Shown: positions 45,434-53,941 of the stretch, piece by piece | Numbering within the stretch: position 1 is the stretch's first letter | How the letters are laid out: each line of letters begins with the position of its first letter | Assembly (NCBI RefSeq): GCF_000283655.1 | Contig: NC_016622.1 | Span: 1,934,501-1,998,500, forward strand | DNA: 64,000 nt | Origin: Azospirillum lipoferum 4B | Lineage (GTDB): Bacteria > Pseudomonadota > Alphaproteobacteria > Azospirillales > Azospirillaceae | Direction of reading: 5' to 3' | The notes under the pieces: generated by a model | What the model saw: the letters and a program-made list of their open reading frames with translations, nothing else | The model's database searches: none | What the model was told of the DNA's origin: nothing | Position numbers and translations under genes: made by a program

Positions 45434-46249
45434 ATGCCATTACCAGAGCCGGTGAATGAAACACAACGTCGCTTCGCTGAATTATGCAGGTTAGGCGGAG
45501 GGCAGAAAGGAGGCCCAGCGCGCGGCAAGGTCCTTGAACTTCTCTACGAATCGGGCAGTACACTCAATCGGCATGCACACAAAGAAGTGACAGCGATGCT
45601 CGCGGAATTTTCTGAGGAAAATCCGTGGCATGTCTGCTTTGCTATTGGTATTTGCTGGGGCCGCCTTGCCCAGCTAACCCCAGAATTCATTGCTCCGGCG
45701 GTTAGACTGCTGAAAGACTGGAATTCAGAGGATTTGAATACTGCAAAGAAATATCATTATGAACGGGGGCCTATGCCGATTGAAGAATCCTTGTCAGGCG
45801 GGCATTCAATGTTCAAAATTATCACGCCATCCCCGAATTTGCCCGACAGCCTTAAAGAATACCAAAAAGCCCAAGAGCGTTGGCTAAAACCTATTATGGG
45901 GCCAAGCAGACCAAAATACATGGGAAGTTGGAATGCAACCGCAATGTTTATGGTTGCTTTGTTTTCAAACAACGATTTGTCTGTGCATCTGGATTCGCCA
46001 GTGATCATGCTACCACCTGGAGGCCCTGTTCATAAAGGTCTATCCATCCTTTATGAACATCACATTTTGTCTGAAAAGCCTTTTGAGAAAGCTCTGAACG
46101 ACAAAGAAACTGATTATTCGTCACTATACAATAACAACGCACTCATGGAAAATATTCTAAAGGGTCGATTAAACTGGAGCTTGCTGGACGTCCACAGTGG
46201 GCTGTACATGCTCGGCACGCGATTGGCTGAGTCTGACCGTTGGTTCTGA
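45434..46249 (+). CDS. Hypothetical protein of defence island
   Basis: 271 residues from ATG 45434, with GGGAGA about 7 bases upstream. The protein is soluble and helical (RRFAELCRLGGGQKGGPARG, WHVCFAIGICWGRLAQLTPE). I see no motif I can assign. Base composition is clearly AT-rich compared with the flanks, like the EcsC-type gene 15 bp upstream, so the pair probably entered together. It lies 10 bp before the helicase gene on the same strand. Confidence 0.6.
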   Translation: MPLPEPVNETQRRFAELCRLGGGQKGGPARGKVLELLYESGSTLNRHAHKEVTAMLAEFSEENPWHVCFAIGICWGRLAQLTPEFIAPAVRLLKDWNSEDLNTAKKYHYERGPMPIEESLSGGHSMFKIITPSPNLPDSLKEYQKAQERWLKPIMGPSRPKYMGSWNATAMFMVALFSNNDLSVHLDSPVIMLPPGGPVHKGLSILYEHHILSEKPFEKALNDKETDYSSLYNNNALMENILKGRLNWSLLDVHSGLYMLGTRLAESDRWF

Positions 46250-46259
46250 GAATATAGCC

Positions 46260-48377
46260 ATGGAATTCCGCATCGCCGAAACCTTCACCCAGAGCCTCGC
46301 CCGGCTGCCGGCGAAGGAGCAGAAGGCCGCCAAGACGACAGCCTTCGACCTTCAGATCGACCCGTCCTCGCCGGGGTTGAAGTTCCATCGGGTGGAGCGA
46401 TCGCGGGATCCGCATTTCTGGACGGTGCGGGTGAACGACGATCTGCGGATCGTCGTTCACAAGACCGACGGCAACTTCCTGCTCTGCTACGTCGATCGTC
46501 ACGACGACGCCTACGGCTGGGCGGAGAAACGGCGCATCGAGGCGCATCCAACCACTGGCGCCGCCCAGTTCGTCGAGTTCGTCCACCATGTGGTGGAGGA
46601 GACCGCGTTCGGCGGCGCGGCGCCGCGCTCCGGCTACGGCGCACAGGCGCCGCTGGCGCCGGCCGCGCCCGGCGTCTTCGACCAACTGACCGATGAGACG
46701 CTGTTGCGCTACGGCGTCCCGCCGGACTGGCTGGACTGGATCCGCCAGACCGACGAGGACGGGCTGTTCGACCTGGAAGGGCATCTCCCGCAGGAGGCCC
46801 TCGAGGCGCTGCTGGAGCTGGCGGTCGGCGGCAAGCCGGCGCCGCCCGTCGTGGCCCCGCCCTCGGCCGATCCCTTTGCTCATCCCGACGCCCAGCGCCG
46901 CTTCCGCACCGTCGCTAACGTCGACGAACTCCGGCAGGCGTTGGAGTCGCCGTGGGACAAGTGGACGGTCTTCCTCCACCCCAGCCAGCGAGAGCTGGTG
47001 GAGCGGCGCTACGGCGGGCCGGCGCGGGTCACCGGCTCGGCCGGCACGGGCAAGACGGTGGTGGCGCTGCACCGCGCGGTCCATCTGGCGCGCCGCTCCG
47101 ACGACGCCCGTGTGCTTCTCGCCACCTTTTCCAAGGCGCTGGCCCAGGCGCTGAAGGTGAAGCTTTCCCACCTACTCGACTCCGGGGACCCGGCCGCGGG
47201 GCACATCACCGTCACCTACGTGGACGGAGTCGCACACCGCCTGTTCGAGGACGCTTTCGGGGTCACGCCGAACATCGCGTCGGTCTCGCAGGTCGAGGCC
47301 GCGCTCACCGCGGCGGCGAAGGAGCGGGGTGAGACGCGCTTCTCGCACCGCTTCCTGGTCAACGAGTGGCGCCATGTGGTGGATGCCTGGCAGCTCCGGA
47401 CCTGGGAGGCCTACCGGGACGTCTCTCGCCTCGGCCGCCGCACCCGGATCGGCGGCAACCAGCGCGAGGCGCTGTGGGCGCTGTTCGAGCGCGCCCAGGC
47501 CATCCTGAAGGCGCGCAACGTGGTCACCTGGGCCGAGGCCGTCGCCCGCGTTGCCGAACACCATCGTGGTCGCGAGAAGAAGCCCTTCACCGCCGCCGTG
47601 ATCGACGAGGCGCAGGACATCAGCATCCCGCAGCTGCGCTTCCTCGCCGCCCTGGTGCCGGACGGTCCCGACGCCCTGTTCTTCGCCGGCGATCTGGGCC
47701 AGCGCATCTTCCAGCAGCCCTTCTCCTGGCTGTCGCAGGGGGTGGATGTCCGCGGGCGCTCCTCTACGCTGAAGGTCAACTACCGCACCTCCCACCAGAT
47801 CCGCCGGCGGGCAGACCTGCTGTTGCCGGCGCAGGTGCGCGACGTGGACGGCGTCGAGGACCAGCGCAAGGGCACGATCTCCGTCTTCGACGGACCGGAG
47901 CCGGACGTCGGCCTGTTCGACACGGCAGAGGACGAGACCGCCTACGTCGCCGCCTGGATTGCCGGCATCGTCGCCGATGGCGTGGCCCCGGAGGAGGTCG
48001 GCATCTTCGTTCGCACGTCCGACCAGATCGACCGCGCCAAGGCCGCCGCCAAGCAGTCAGGTCACCCCTGGGTCACCCTGCAGGACCGCGGCGACGCCGA
48101 GAACGGCCGCATCGCGATCGGCACCATGCACCTCGCCAAGGGGCTCGAGTTCAAGGCCGTCGTCGTGATGGCCTGCGATGACGAGGTCATGCCGCTTCAG
48201 GAGCGCATCGAATCGGCCTCGGAGGAGTCCGAGCTGGACGAGATCTTCGAGACCGAGCGCCACCTGCTCTACGTCGCCTGCACCCGTGCCCGCGATCGTG
48301 TCTGCATCACGGGCGTGGAGCCGGGTTCGGAGTTCCTCGCCGACTTACTGGAGGTCAGCAGTCGATCTCGATCATAG
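46260..48377 (+). CDS. UvrD-like helicase with RelE/ParE-like N-terminal domain
   Basis: 705 residues. The first 90 (FRIAETFTQSLARLPAKEQK, HFWTVRVNDDLRIVVHKTDG, LLCYVDRHDDAYGWAEKR) look like a RelE/ParE toxin fold. The helicase core has Walker A GSAGTGKT (about 258), VIDEAQDIS (about 447), KVNYRTSHQIRR, and LLYVACTRARDR (about 669). The mix suggests an RNA- or DNA-targeting module steered by a superfamily 1 helicase. It is the last gene of the operon. Its final codons (LEVSSRSRS) lie within the 59-bp repeat that ends this element, so the att region doubles as coding sequence. Function in defence is inferred. Confidence 0.8.
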   Translation: MEFRIAETFTQSLARLPAKEQKAAKTTAFDLQIDPSSPGLKFHRVERSRDPHFWTVRVNDDLRIVVHKTDGNFLLCYVDRHDDAYGWAEKRRIEAHPTTGAAQFVEFVHHVVEETAFGGAAPRSGYGAQAPLAPAAPGVFDQLTDETLLRYGVPPDWLDWIRQTDEDGLFDLEGHLPQEALEALLELAVGGKPAPPVVAPPSADPFAHPDAQRRFRTVANVDELRQALESPWDKWTVFLHPSQRELVERRYGGPARVTGSAGTGKTVVALHRAVHLARRSDDARVLLATFSKALAQALKVKLSHLLDSGDPAAGHITVTYVDGVAHRLFEDAFGVTPNIASVSQVEAALTAAAKERGETRFSHRFLVNEWRHVVDAWQLRTWEAYRDVSRLGRRTRIGGNQREALWALFERAQAILKARNVVTWAEAVARVAEHHRGREKKPFTAAVIDEAQDISIPQLRFLAALVPDGPDALFFAGDLGQRIFQQPFSWLSQGVDVRGRSSTLKVNYRTSHQIRRRADLLLPAQVRDVDGVEDQRKGTISVFDGPEPDVGLFDTAEDETAYVAAWIAGIVADGVAPEEVGIFVRTSDQIDRAKAAAKQSGHPWVTLQDRGDAENGRIAIGTMHLAKGLEFKAVVVMACDDEVMPLQERIESASEESELDEIFETERHLLYVACTRARDRVCITGVEPGSEFLADLLEVSSRSRS

Positions 48378-48413
48378 GACTATAACGATGAGAGCACTCC
48401 GCTGCTACCATCA
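48355..48413 (+). repeat. 59-bp direct repeat with att core, copy 1
   Basis: Identical to 59364-59422 except for one base (c at 48373, a at 59382). It ends with the 16-base core ctccgctgctaccatc plus one a; that core is also found at 24301-24316 at the tRNA fragment. The first 23 bases encode the end of the UvrD-like helicase. I interpret it as the right junction of the element starting at 24301. A hairpin (ccagtcaa and ttggctgg) follows at about 48420-48443. Confidence 0.75.
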
Positions 48414-48481
48414 AGAAATCCAGTCAATCCAATGGGTTGGCTGGCTTTTTGCTTTCTGGCCGACGCGGTCTTCGGGGGTGA

Positions 48482-48501
48482 CAGTAAGCACCCGGTAAGC
48501 A
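48482..48501. repeat. Putative integrase arm-type repeat, copy 2
   Basis: cagtaagcacccggtaagca differs by one base from 24132-24151 next to the tyrosine integrase. It lies 70 bp beyond the att core at 48397-48412, which suggests that this boundary once had an integrase of the same type, now lost. Confidence 0.4.
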
Positions 48502-48514
48502 CGCGGCCGACGAA

Positions 48515-48802
48515 CTACCGGCGGAGTCCGATCACGGTCGGGATCGCCAAACGCGTGGCGACCGGCGTGTAGATGTCCACCGGTGCGCCGGGGGCGCGAA
48601 TCGAGACGATCAAGGCGTAACGGGCCGGCGTGTTCCAGCGATCCAGGAAGGGCTTCTCCTTCCACCAGCCACCGACCGGGAAGACGCCAACGGCGTCGCG
48701 CGACGCCAGCTCGGCCGCGGTTCCCCGCCACCAGTCCGAATGGATCGAGCCGCGGTCGCGCAGGGTGCCGAGCAGCCAGCCGTCGCCACCGGTCGCCGGC
48801 AC
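48515..48802 (-). pseudogene. S8 peptidase C-terminal remnant (IetS-like)
   Basis: 95 codons: DGWLLGTLRDRGSIHSDWWR, ASRDAVGVFPVGGWWKEKPF, RYALIVSIRAP, VDIYTPV. I recognise this as the C-terminal tail of subtilisin-like proteases encoded next to AAA ATPases (IetAS-type pairs). The protease domain with its Asp-His-Ser triad is missing, so an internal deletion removed most of the gene. It directly follows the AAA remnant, in the expected order. Confidence 0.5.
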
Positions 48803-48811
48803 GGTCAGCGG

Positions 48812-49265
48812 CTATTCCGTGGTGGCGCGCCGCTCCGCGATGGCCGCGAGCAACGCTTCGGTGGTGATCGTGATGCCGCCGTCGAGCACGGCGGCTTTGG
48901 CGGCTTCATCCGCAGCGCGGGTCGATTCGGCATGGCTCAGGCCGACGGCAGCCTCCGCGACGGCTTTCCAGTCGATCCGGCCCACCGTGAACGCTGCGAG
49001 ACGCGCCTTGAGCAACCGCCCGATCAAGGCGGCGTCGGGCAGCGTGTACTCCAGGATGTCGTCGAACCGGCGGAACAAGGCCCGATCAAGCAAATCCGCA
49101 TGATTCGTCGCCGCGACGATCAGGCTCTGGCTGTCGTCCTGCTCCAGGAATTGCAGGAAGGAATTGAGAACACGCCGGATTTCACCGACATCGTTATCGG
49201 CCGTGCGGCGGGCGCCAAGCGCGTCGAACTCGTCGAAGAAGTACACGCCTCGGGTCGCCGCCATC
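48812..49265 (-). pseudogene. AAA+ ATPase C-terminal part (IetA-like), truncated
   Basis: About 150 codons with Walker B GVYFFDEFDALGARR, sensor-1 segment SLIVAATNHADLLDRALFRR and a helical lid ending ALLAAIAERRATTE. Walker A and the N-terminal domain are missing. The upstream end is fused in frame to an IS1182-type transposase fragment at about 49265. With the S8 remnant downstream it is the residue of an AAA/S8-protease defence pair. Confidence 0.55.
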
Positions 49266-49510
49266 GCCTCCCAGTCGACCTCCTCCGATCCCGCCGCCGA
49301 GCGCTGCTTGTTGGCGTCCGCGCGGATCAGGCTGGCATCGACCGCGAAGCCGTCACCGCCGACAAGCCCGGCCTCCTTGCAGCGCTGTACGGTCGTTTCG
49401 AACCGCTTGCTCAGGAGGTCGCTGTCCCGGAAGCGGCCGTGGCGGTTCTTGGAAAAGGTCGAGTGATCAGGAACGGTCCCTTCCAGGCCAAGCCGGCAGA
49501 ACCAGCGTGA
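49265..49510 (-). pseudogene. IS1182-type transposase fragment
   Basis: The frame reads RWFCRLGLEGTVPDHSTFSK, NRHGRFRDSDLL, EAGLVGGDGFAVDASLIRAD, a conserved internal section of IS1182/IS5-type transposases. Both the N-terminus and the catalytic C-terminal part are absent. It is joined in frame to the AAA remnant. Boundaries are approximate. Confidence 0.55.
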
Positions 49511-49548
49511 GGTGGCCCCTCTTGTCGAGCGACCACCTCGAAAGCCCG

Positions 49549-52500
49549 TCAGATTACTCCCAGACGGGCATGGGAGCTTGACGTGTCGCTGACAGCCGCC
49601 GGCTTGATGCGGAACCATGCCGCATAGAGGGCGGGGAGGAACAGCAGGATCAGCACGGTGCCGACCGCCGTGCCGCCGATCAGTGTGTAGGCCATCGACC
49701 CCCAGAAGACCGAGTGCGTGAGGGGGATGAAGGCCAGCACCGCGGCAAGGGCGGTCAGGATCACCGGCCGCGTCCGCTGCACCGTGGCTTCGATGACGGC
49801 GTGATAATCGTCGAGGCCGGCCGCCTGGTTCTCCTTGATCTGTTCGGTCAGGATCAGCGTGTTGCGCATCAGGATGCCGGCCAGACCGATCAGCCCGAGG
49901 ATGGCGTTGAAGCCGAAAGGCTGGTTGAAGGCGAGCAGCATGGGCACGACGCCGACGACGCCGAGCGGTGCGGTCAGCAGGACCATGGCCATCATCGAGA
50001 AGGACCGAACCTGCAGCATGATGAAGACCAACATGGCGGCGATCATGACCGGGAAGACTTTGCCGAGGGCGGTGTTGGCCTTGTTGGCCTCCTCGATCGA
50101 CCCGCCCGCTTCGATGCGATAGCCGGCCGGAAGCGAGGCGATCAGCGGTTCAAGAGCCGTCATGATCTGCTTGGAGACCTCCGGAGGCTGGGTCGTCTCG
50201 TTGTAGTCCGAGCGGATCGTGATGACGGATGTCCGGTCCCGGCGCTTCATCATCGGCTCTTCCAGCCTGATGTCGGCATGGCCGATCTGGTCGAGCGGGA
50301 TTTGCTGGCCGGTCCGGCTCGTCAGCGAGAAGTCGGTCAGACGCGCCGGGTCCAGACGTTCGCCGCCGGCGCTGCGCGCCACGATGGGGACATTGCGGAT
50401 GTCCTCGCGCACCTGGGTGACGGCGATCCCGGTCAGAAGGAATTGGAGTTGCTGCCCGACCTCCGCCGGTGAGAGGCCGATGAGGTTCAGCCGATCCTGG
50501 TCCGGGGTGAAGCGAAGCACCGGCGTGCGGTTGCCCCAATCCCGGTTGGCCTGCCGGACATCCGGCACGCTCCGCATGATGGCGAGGGCCTTTTCGGAAA
50601 TGGCGTACAGCTGCGCCGGATCGGGGCCCATCACCCGGAATTCGACCGGGAACGGCGTGTAGGGTCCGAACACGAGCTGGGTGACGCGGACATAGGCCTC
50701 AGGCACCAATCCCTGCGCCACACTCTGCCGCAGCCGGTGCTTCAGGGCCTCGCGTGCCTCGGCGTCCGGGGTGAGCACGACGATCTTGGCAAAGGCCGGA
50801 TCGGGCAGCTCAGGCGACAGGGCGATGAAGAAGCGGGGAGCGCCCTGGCCGACATAGCTGGTGACGATCTTCGCCTCTGCCTGATCGGCCAGCCAGCGTT
50901 CGATCTTCTCGACCGAGGCCGTCGTCGTCTCGATGCTGGTGCCTTCCGGCAGGCGGACCTCCACCAGCACCTCGGGACGGTCGGAGGTCGGGAAGAACTG
51001 CTGCTTCACGCCGCCCATGCCGACGATGGCGACGGCAAAGGCGAGGCCGACGACGCCGCAGGTCAGGACCTTGTGCCGCACGGCGAAGCTGATGACCCGC
51101 CGCAGGCGCTGGTAGTTCGGAGTGCCGTAGATCGCCTCGTGACCGCCGGCGACCGGTTTGATCGCCGGCAGCATCTTGACGCCCAGATAGGGCGTGAAGA
51201 TCACCGCCACGATCCAGGAGACGATGAGGGAGAATCCCACGACCCAGAAGATGTTGCCGGCATATTCGCCGGCGGTCGAGCGCGCGAACCCCACCGGCAG
51301 GAAGCCGGCGATCGTCACCAGCGTGCCGGACAGCATCGGCGCCGCCGTGTGGCTCCAGGCATAGGCCGCCGCCCTGATGCGGTCGACGCCCTCCTCCATC
51401 TTCACCACCATCACCTCGATGGCGATGATGGCGTCGTCCACCAGCAGGCCGAGCGACAGGATCAGCGCGCCGAGCGTGATGCGGTCGAAGAAACGGCCGG
51501 TTTCCAGCATGATCAGGAAGACGACGGCGAGCGTCAGCGGCACGGCGGCGGCCACGACAATGCCGACGCGCCAGCCGAGGCTGAGCAGGCTGACCAGCAG
51601 CACCACGCCCAGCGCCATGGCGAATTTGATCATGAACTCGTCGACCGCCGAGGTGATGTTGACGGCCTGATCGGTCACCTTGTCGAGCGTCATCCCGAGC
51701 GGCAGCGACCGCGCGATGCCGGCCGCCCGCTCCTCCAGCGCCTTGCCCAGCGCGAGGCCGTCCCAGCCCTCCTGCATGACCGTCGCCAGCATGACGGTGG
51801 GTTCGCCCTGGTGGCGGATGATGTAGGTCGGCGGATCCTCGTAGCCGCGGCGGACTTCCGCGATGTCCGACAGCTTCAGCGTCCGCCCGGCGGCGACGAT
51901 TGGCGTGTCGGCGATCGCCTGCACGCCGTCATAGGCGCCGTCGATCCGGATGAAGACCTGCGGCCCCTGGGTGTCGATCGAACCGGACGGCGTGACGGTG
52001 TTCTGCCGCTGCAAGGCGGCGATGATGTCCTGGGCCGACACGCCGAGCGTCGCCAGCTTGGCATAGGAGAATTCGACGAAGATCCGTTCCGGACGCTCGC
52101 CCAGGATGTTGACCTTCTTGACGCCGGGCACATGCAGCAGGTCCTGGCGGATCGTCTCCGCCTGCCGGGCCAGTTCGCGCATCGGCAGGCCCTTGGCCTT
52201 CAGCGCATAGAGCGCGAAGCTGACGTCGGAATATTCGTCGTTGACGAAGGGGCCGAGCACGCCGGGCGGCAGGTTGCGCGTCTCGTCGCCCATCTTCTTG
52301 CGGGCCTGATAGAACTCCTCCTGCACTTTGGCCGGCGGCGTGCTGTCCTTCAGCGTGAGCGTCATATAGGCGTAGCCAGGCCGCGTGGTCGTCTCCACCC
52401 GGTCGTACCAGCTCAGTTCCTGAAGGCGTTTCTCCAACGGTTCGGCGACGAGATCCTGCATCTCGCGCGCGGTGGCACCCGGCCACACGCTGGTGACGGT

Positions 52501-52641
52501 CAGGGTCTTGATGGTGAAGGAGGGATCCTCCGCCCGGCCGAGCATGACGAAGGCGAAGGCGCCTCCTGCCGCCAGCAGGAGGATGAAGAACAGGGTGACG
52601 GCCTGTTCACGGACGGCGATGGCGGAAAGATTGAGGCTCAT
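49549..52641 (-). CDS. RND-family efflux transporter (inner-membrane pump)
   Basis: About 1030 residues from ATG 52641 (MSLNLSAIAVREQAVTLFFI), overlapping the membrane-fusion gene stop by one base. Typical RND features: N-terminal membrane helix, periplasmic loop (SVWPGATAREMQDLVAEPLE), helices around LGWRVGIVVAAAVPLTLAVV, the charged motif LGLLVDDAIIAIEVMVVKME in TM4, a second periplasmic loop and six C-terminal helices ending near LFLPALYAAWFRIKP. It should export small molecules by proton antiport together with the periplasmic adaptor. No outer-membrane TolC gene is adjacent. Likely controlled by the TetR protein encoded at 56306. Confidence 0.93.
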   Translation of the reverse strand: MSLNLSAIAVREQAVTLFFILLLAAGGAFAFVMLGRAEDPSFTIKTLTVTSVWPGATAREMQDLVAEPLEKRLQELSWYDRVETTTRPGYAYMTLTLKDSTPPAKVQEEFYQARKKMGDETRNLPPGVLGPFVNDEYSDVSFALYALKAKGLPMRELARQAETIRQDLLHVPGVKKVNILGERPERIFVEFSYAKLATLGVSAQDIIAALQRQNTVTPSGSIDTQGPQVFIRIDGAYDGVQAIADTPIVAAGRTLKLSDIAEVRRGYEDPPTYIIRHQGEPTVMLATVMQEGWDGLALGKALEERAAGIARSLPLGMTLDKVTDQAVNITSAVDEFMIKFAMALGVVLLVSLLSLGWRVGIVVAAAVPLTLAVVFLIMLETGRFFDRITLGALILSLGLLVDDAIIAIEVMVVKMEEGVDRIRAAAYAWSHTAAPMLSGTLVTIAGFLPVGFARSTAGEYAGNIFWVVGFSLIVSWIVAVIFTPYLGVKMLPAIKPVAGGHEAIYGTPNYQRLRRVISFAVRHKVLTCGVVGLAFAVAIVGMGGVKQQFFPTSDRPEVLVEVRLPEGTSIETTTASVEKIERWLADQAEAKIVTSYVGQGAPRFFIALSPELPDPAFAKIVVLTPDAEAREALKHRLRQSVAQGLVPEAYVRVTQLVFGPYTPFPVEFRVMGPDPAQLYAISEKALAIMRSVPDVRQANRDWGNRTPVLRFTPDQDRLNLIGLSPAEVGQQLQFLLTGIAVTQVREDIRNVPIVARSAGGERLDPARLTDFSLTSRTGQQIPLDQIGHADIRLEEPMMKRRDRTSVITIRSDYNETTQPPEVSKQIMTALEPLIASLPAGYRIEAGGSIEEANKANTALGKVFPVMIAAMLVFIMLQVRSFSMMAMVLLTAPLGVVGVVPMLLAFNQPFGFNAILGLIGLAGILMRNTLILTEQIKENQAAGLDDYHAVIEATVQRTRPVILTALAAVLAFIPLTHSVFWGSMAYTLIGGTAVGTVLILLFLPALYAAWFRIKPAAVSDTSSSHARLGVI

Positions 52642-53786
52642 CACTGGCCCCCGCTCTCGGCGGCGGTCCTTACGCGGACTCCGTCCTGGAGAAGATGGGC
52701 GCCGAGCGACACCACCGGGTCGCCGAGGCCAAGCCCGGAGATTACGGCGGTTTCGCCGCTCACCCGGACCAGCCGGACCGTCTGGAAGCGCACCGTCGAA
52801 CTGGCGCGGTCCAGGGTCCAGACACCGGTCCTCCGGCCGTCGTCCAGCACCGCTCCCAGCGGCACCTGCATGTCCGCCTGACCCGCCCGATCCACTGCCG
52901 GATCCACTGCCCGGCCCGCCGTCCATCCGGCCAGCCTGATGGTGACCGTCGCCCCGAGCGGTGCCGAGGCGGCGTCGCCGTCGAGCACGTAGCGCGCCTC
53001 GTAGGTGCGGGTCTGGGCATCGGCGGCGTCCGACAGCTGCCGCAGATGCGCGCCGTAGCGCTTCCCGTCTGCGCCGTAGAGGCTGGCCTCAGCCGGCGAG
53101 CCGATCTGCGGCCGGATGGTTTCGGGCAGCGCCACCACCGCCTCCCGCGGGCCGGCCTGGGCGATCCGGACGACGGTCTGGCCGGCGGCGACGACTTGTC
53201 CCGGTTCGCCGAGCGTTTCGACCACCGTGCCATCGCTGTCGGCCACCAGGACCGAATAAGTCGCCTCGTTCTCGGCGACCCGCGCATCGGCTTCCGCACT
53301 GGCGAGCTGCGCCCTGGCGGTGTCCAGCGCAGCCTTCGCCTGTTCATGACGCTGCCGGGTGGCCCAGCCGTCGTTGACCAGACTGGCGTAGCGCCGCTCG
53401 TCCGCCTGGGTCTGCACGGCCGTTGCCCGCGCCGCGGCGACCGCGTTGCGCTTTGCCGTGAGGGCGAGGCGCAGGTCCGTCTCGTCGATGCGCATCAGCG
53501 GCTGGCCGGCCTTGACCGGCTGCCCGACCGTCGCCAGCCGCTCGATGATCTTGCCGGGGACGCGGAAGCCGAGATTGCTCTGCACCCTCGCCCCGACGAC
53601 GCCGGTGAAGCCGCGCTCGGATCCGGCGACCGGAACCGCCGCGGCAAGCCGGACGATCGGCGCCTCCTGCCGGGGGTCGCTCACCGCCGACGCCTCTTGT
53701 GTGTGCATGGACAGCGTCACGACCGCGGCGGCGCCGAGCGCCGCCGTCAGAATGCCACCCGCCACGACCATGGGTCTCTTTTTCAT
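52641..53786 (-). CDS. RND periplasmic adaptor (membrane-fusion protein)
   Basis: 381 residues. An N-terminal hydrophobic segment (VVAGGILTAALGAAAVVTLS) anchors or exports the protein. Then come the lipoyl/barrel parts (NLGFRVPGKIIERLATVGQP, VKAGQPLMRID), an alpha-helical hairpin (about 110-185) and a second barrel domain (VLVADSDGTVVETLGEPGQV). It links the RND pump to an outer-membrane channel. First gene of the pump operon, with the start facing the palindromic operator at 53805-53859. Confidence 0.9.
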   Translation of the reverse strand: MKKRPMVVAGGILTAALGAAAVVTLSMHTQEASAVSDPRQEAPIVRLAAAVPVAGSERGFTGVVGARVQSNLGFRVPGKIIERLATVGQPVKAGQPLMRIDETDLRLALTAKRNAVAAARATAVQTQADERRYASLVNDGWATRQRHEQAKAALDTARAQLASAEADARVAENEATYSVLVADSDGTVVETLGEPGQVVAAGQTVVRIAQAGPREAVVALPETIRPQIGSPAEASLYGADGKRYGAHLRQLSDAADAQTRTYEARYVLDGDAASAPLGATVTIRLAGWTAGRAVDPAVDRAGQADMQVPLGAVLDDGRRTGVWTLDRASSTVRFQTVRLVRVSGETAVISGLGLGDPVVSLGAHLLQDGVRVRTAAESGGQ

Positions 53787-53804
53787 GCCCGCCGCCTCAC
53801 GTCA

Positions 53805-53859
53805 ATTTAGATTGCGTACGACATCTATATCGATTATAGAGGTCGAACGCAATCTAAAT
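53805..53859. promoter_or_regulatory. 55-bp inverted repeat: TetR-type operator
   Basis: Two 25-base arms (53805-53829 and 53835-53859) flank tcgat. The arms pair with only two mismatches; the outer part of each arm is atttagattgcgt. It lies between the divergent pump operon and the SDR/MATE genes, so one repressor could control both. A related half site is in front of the tetR gene at 56306. Confidence 0.75.
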
Positions 53860-53941
53860 GACGGGGCGCTTTCGCGTGGCGGCACCGCTTTCAGGGCGCT
53901 TCCGGGGCCGATCCCGACACAAGGAAGAAAGAGAGAATTCG

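Noticed and set aside
50737-52881. Plus-strand frame of 714 codons opposite the RND pump
   Set aside because: Shadow frame; the RND gene on the minus strand has all family motifs.
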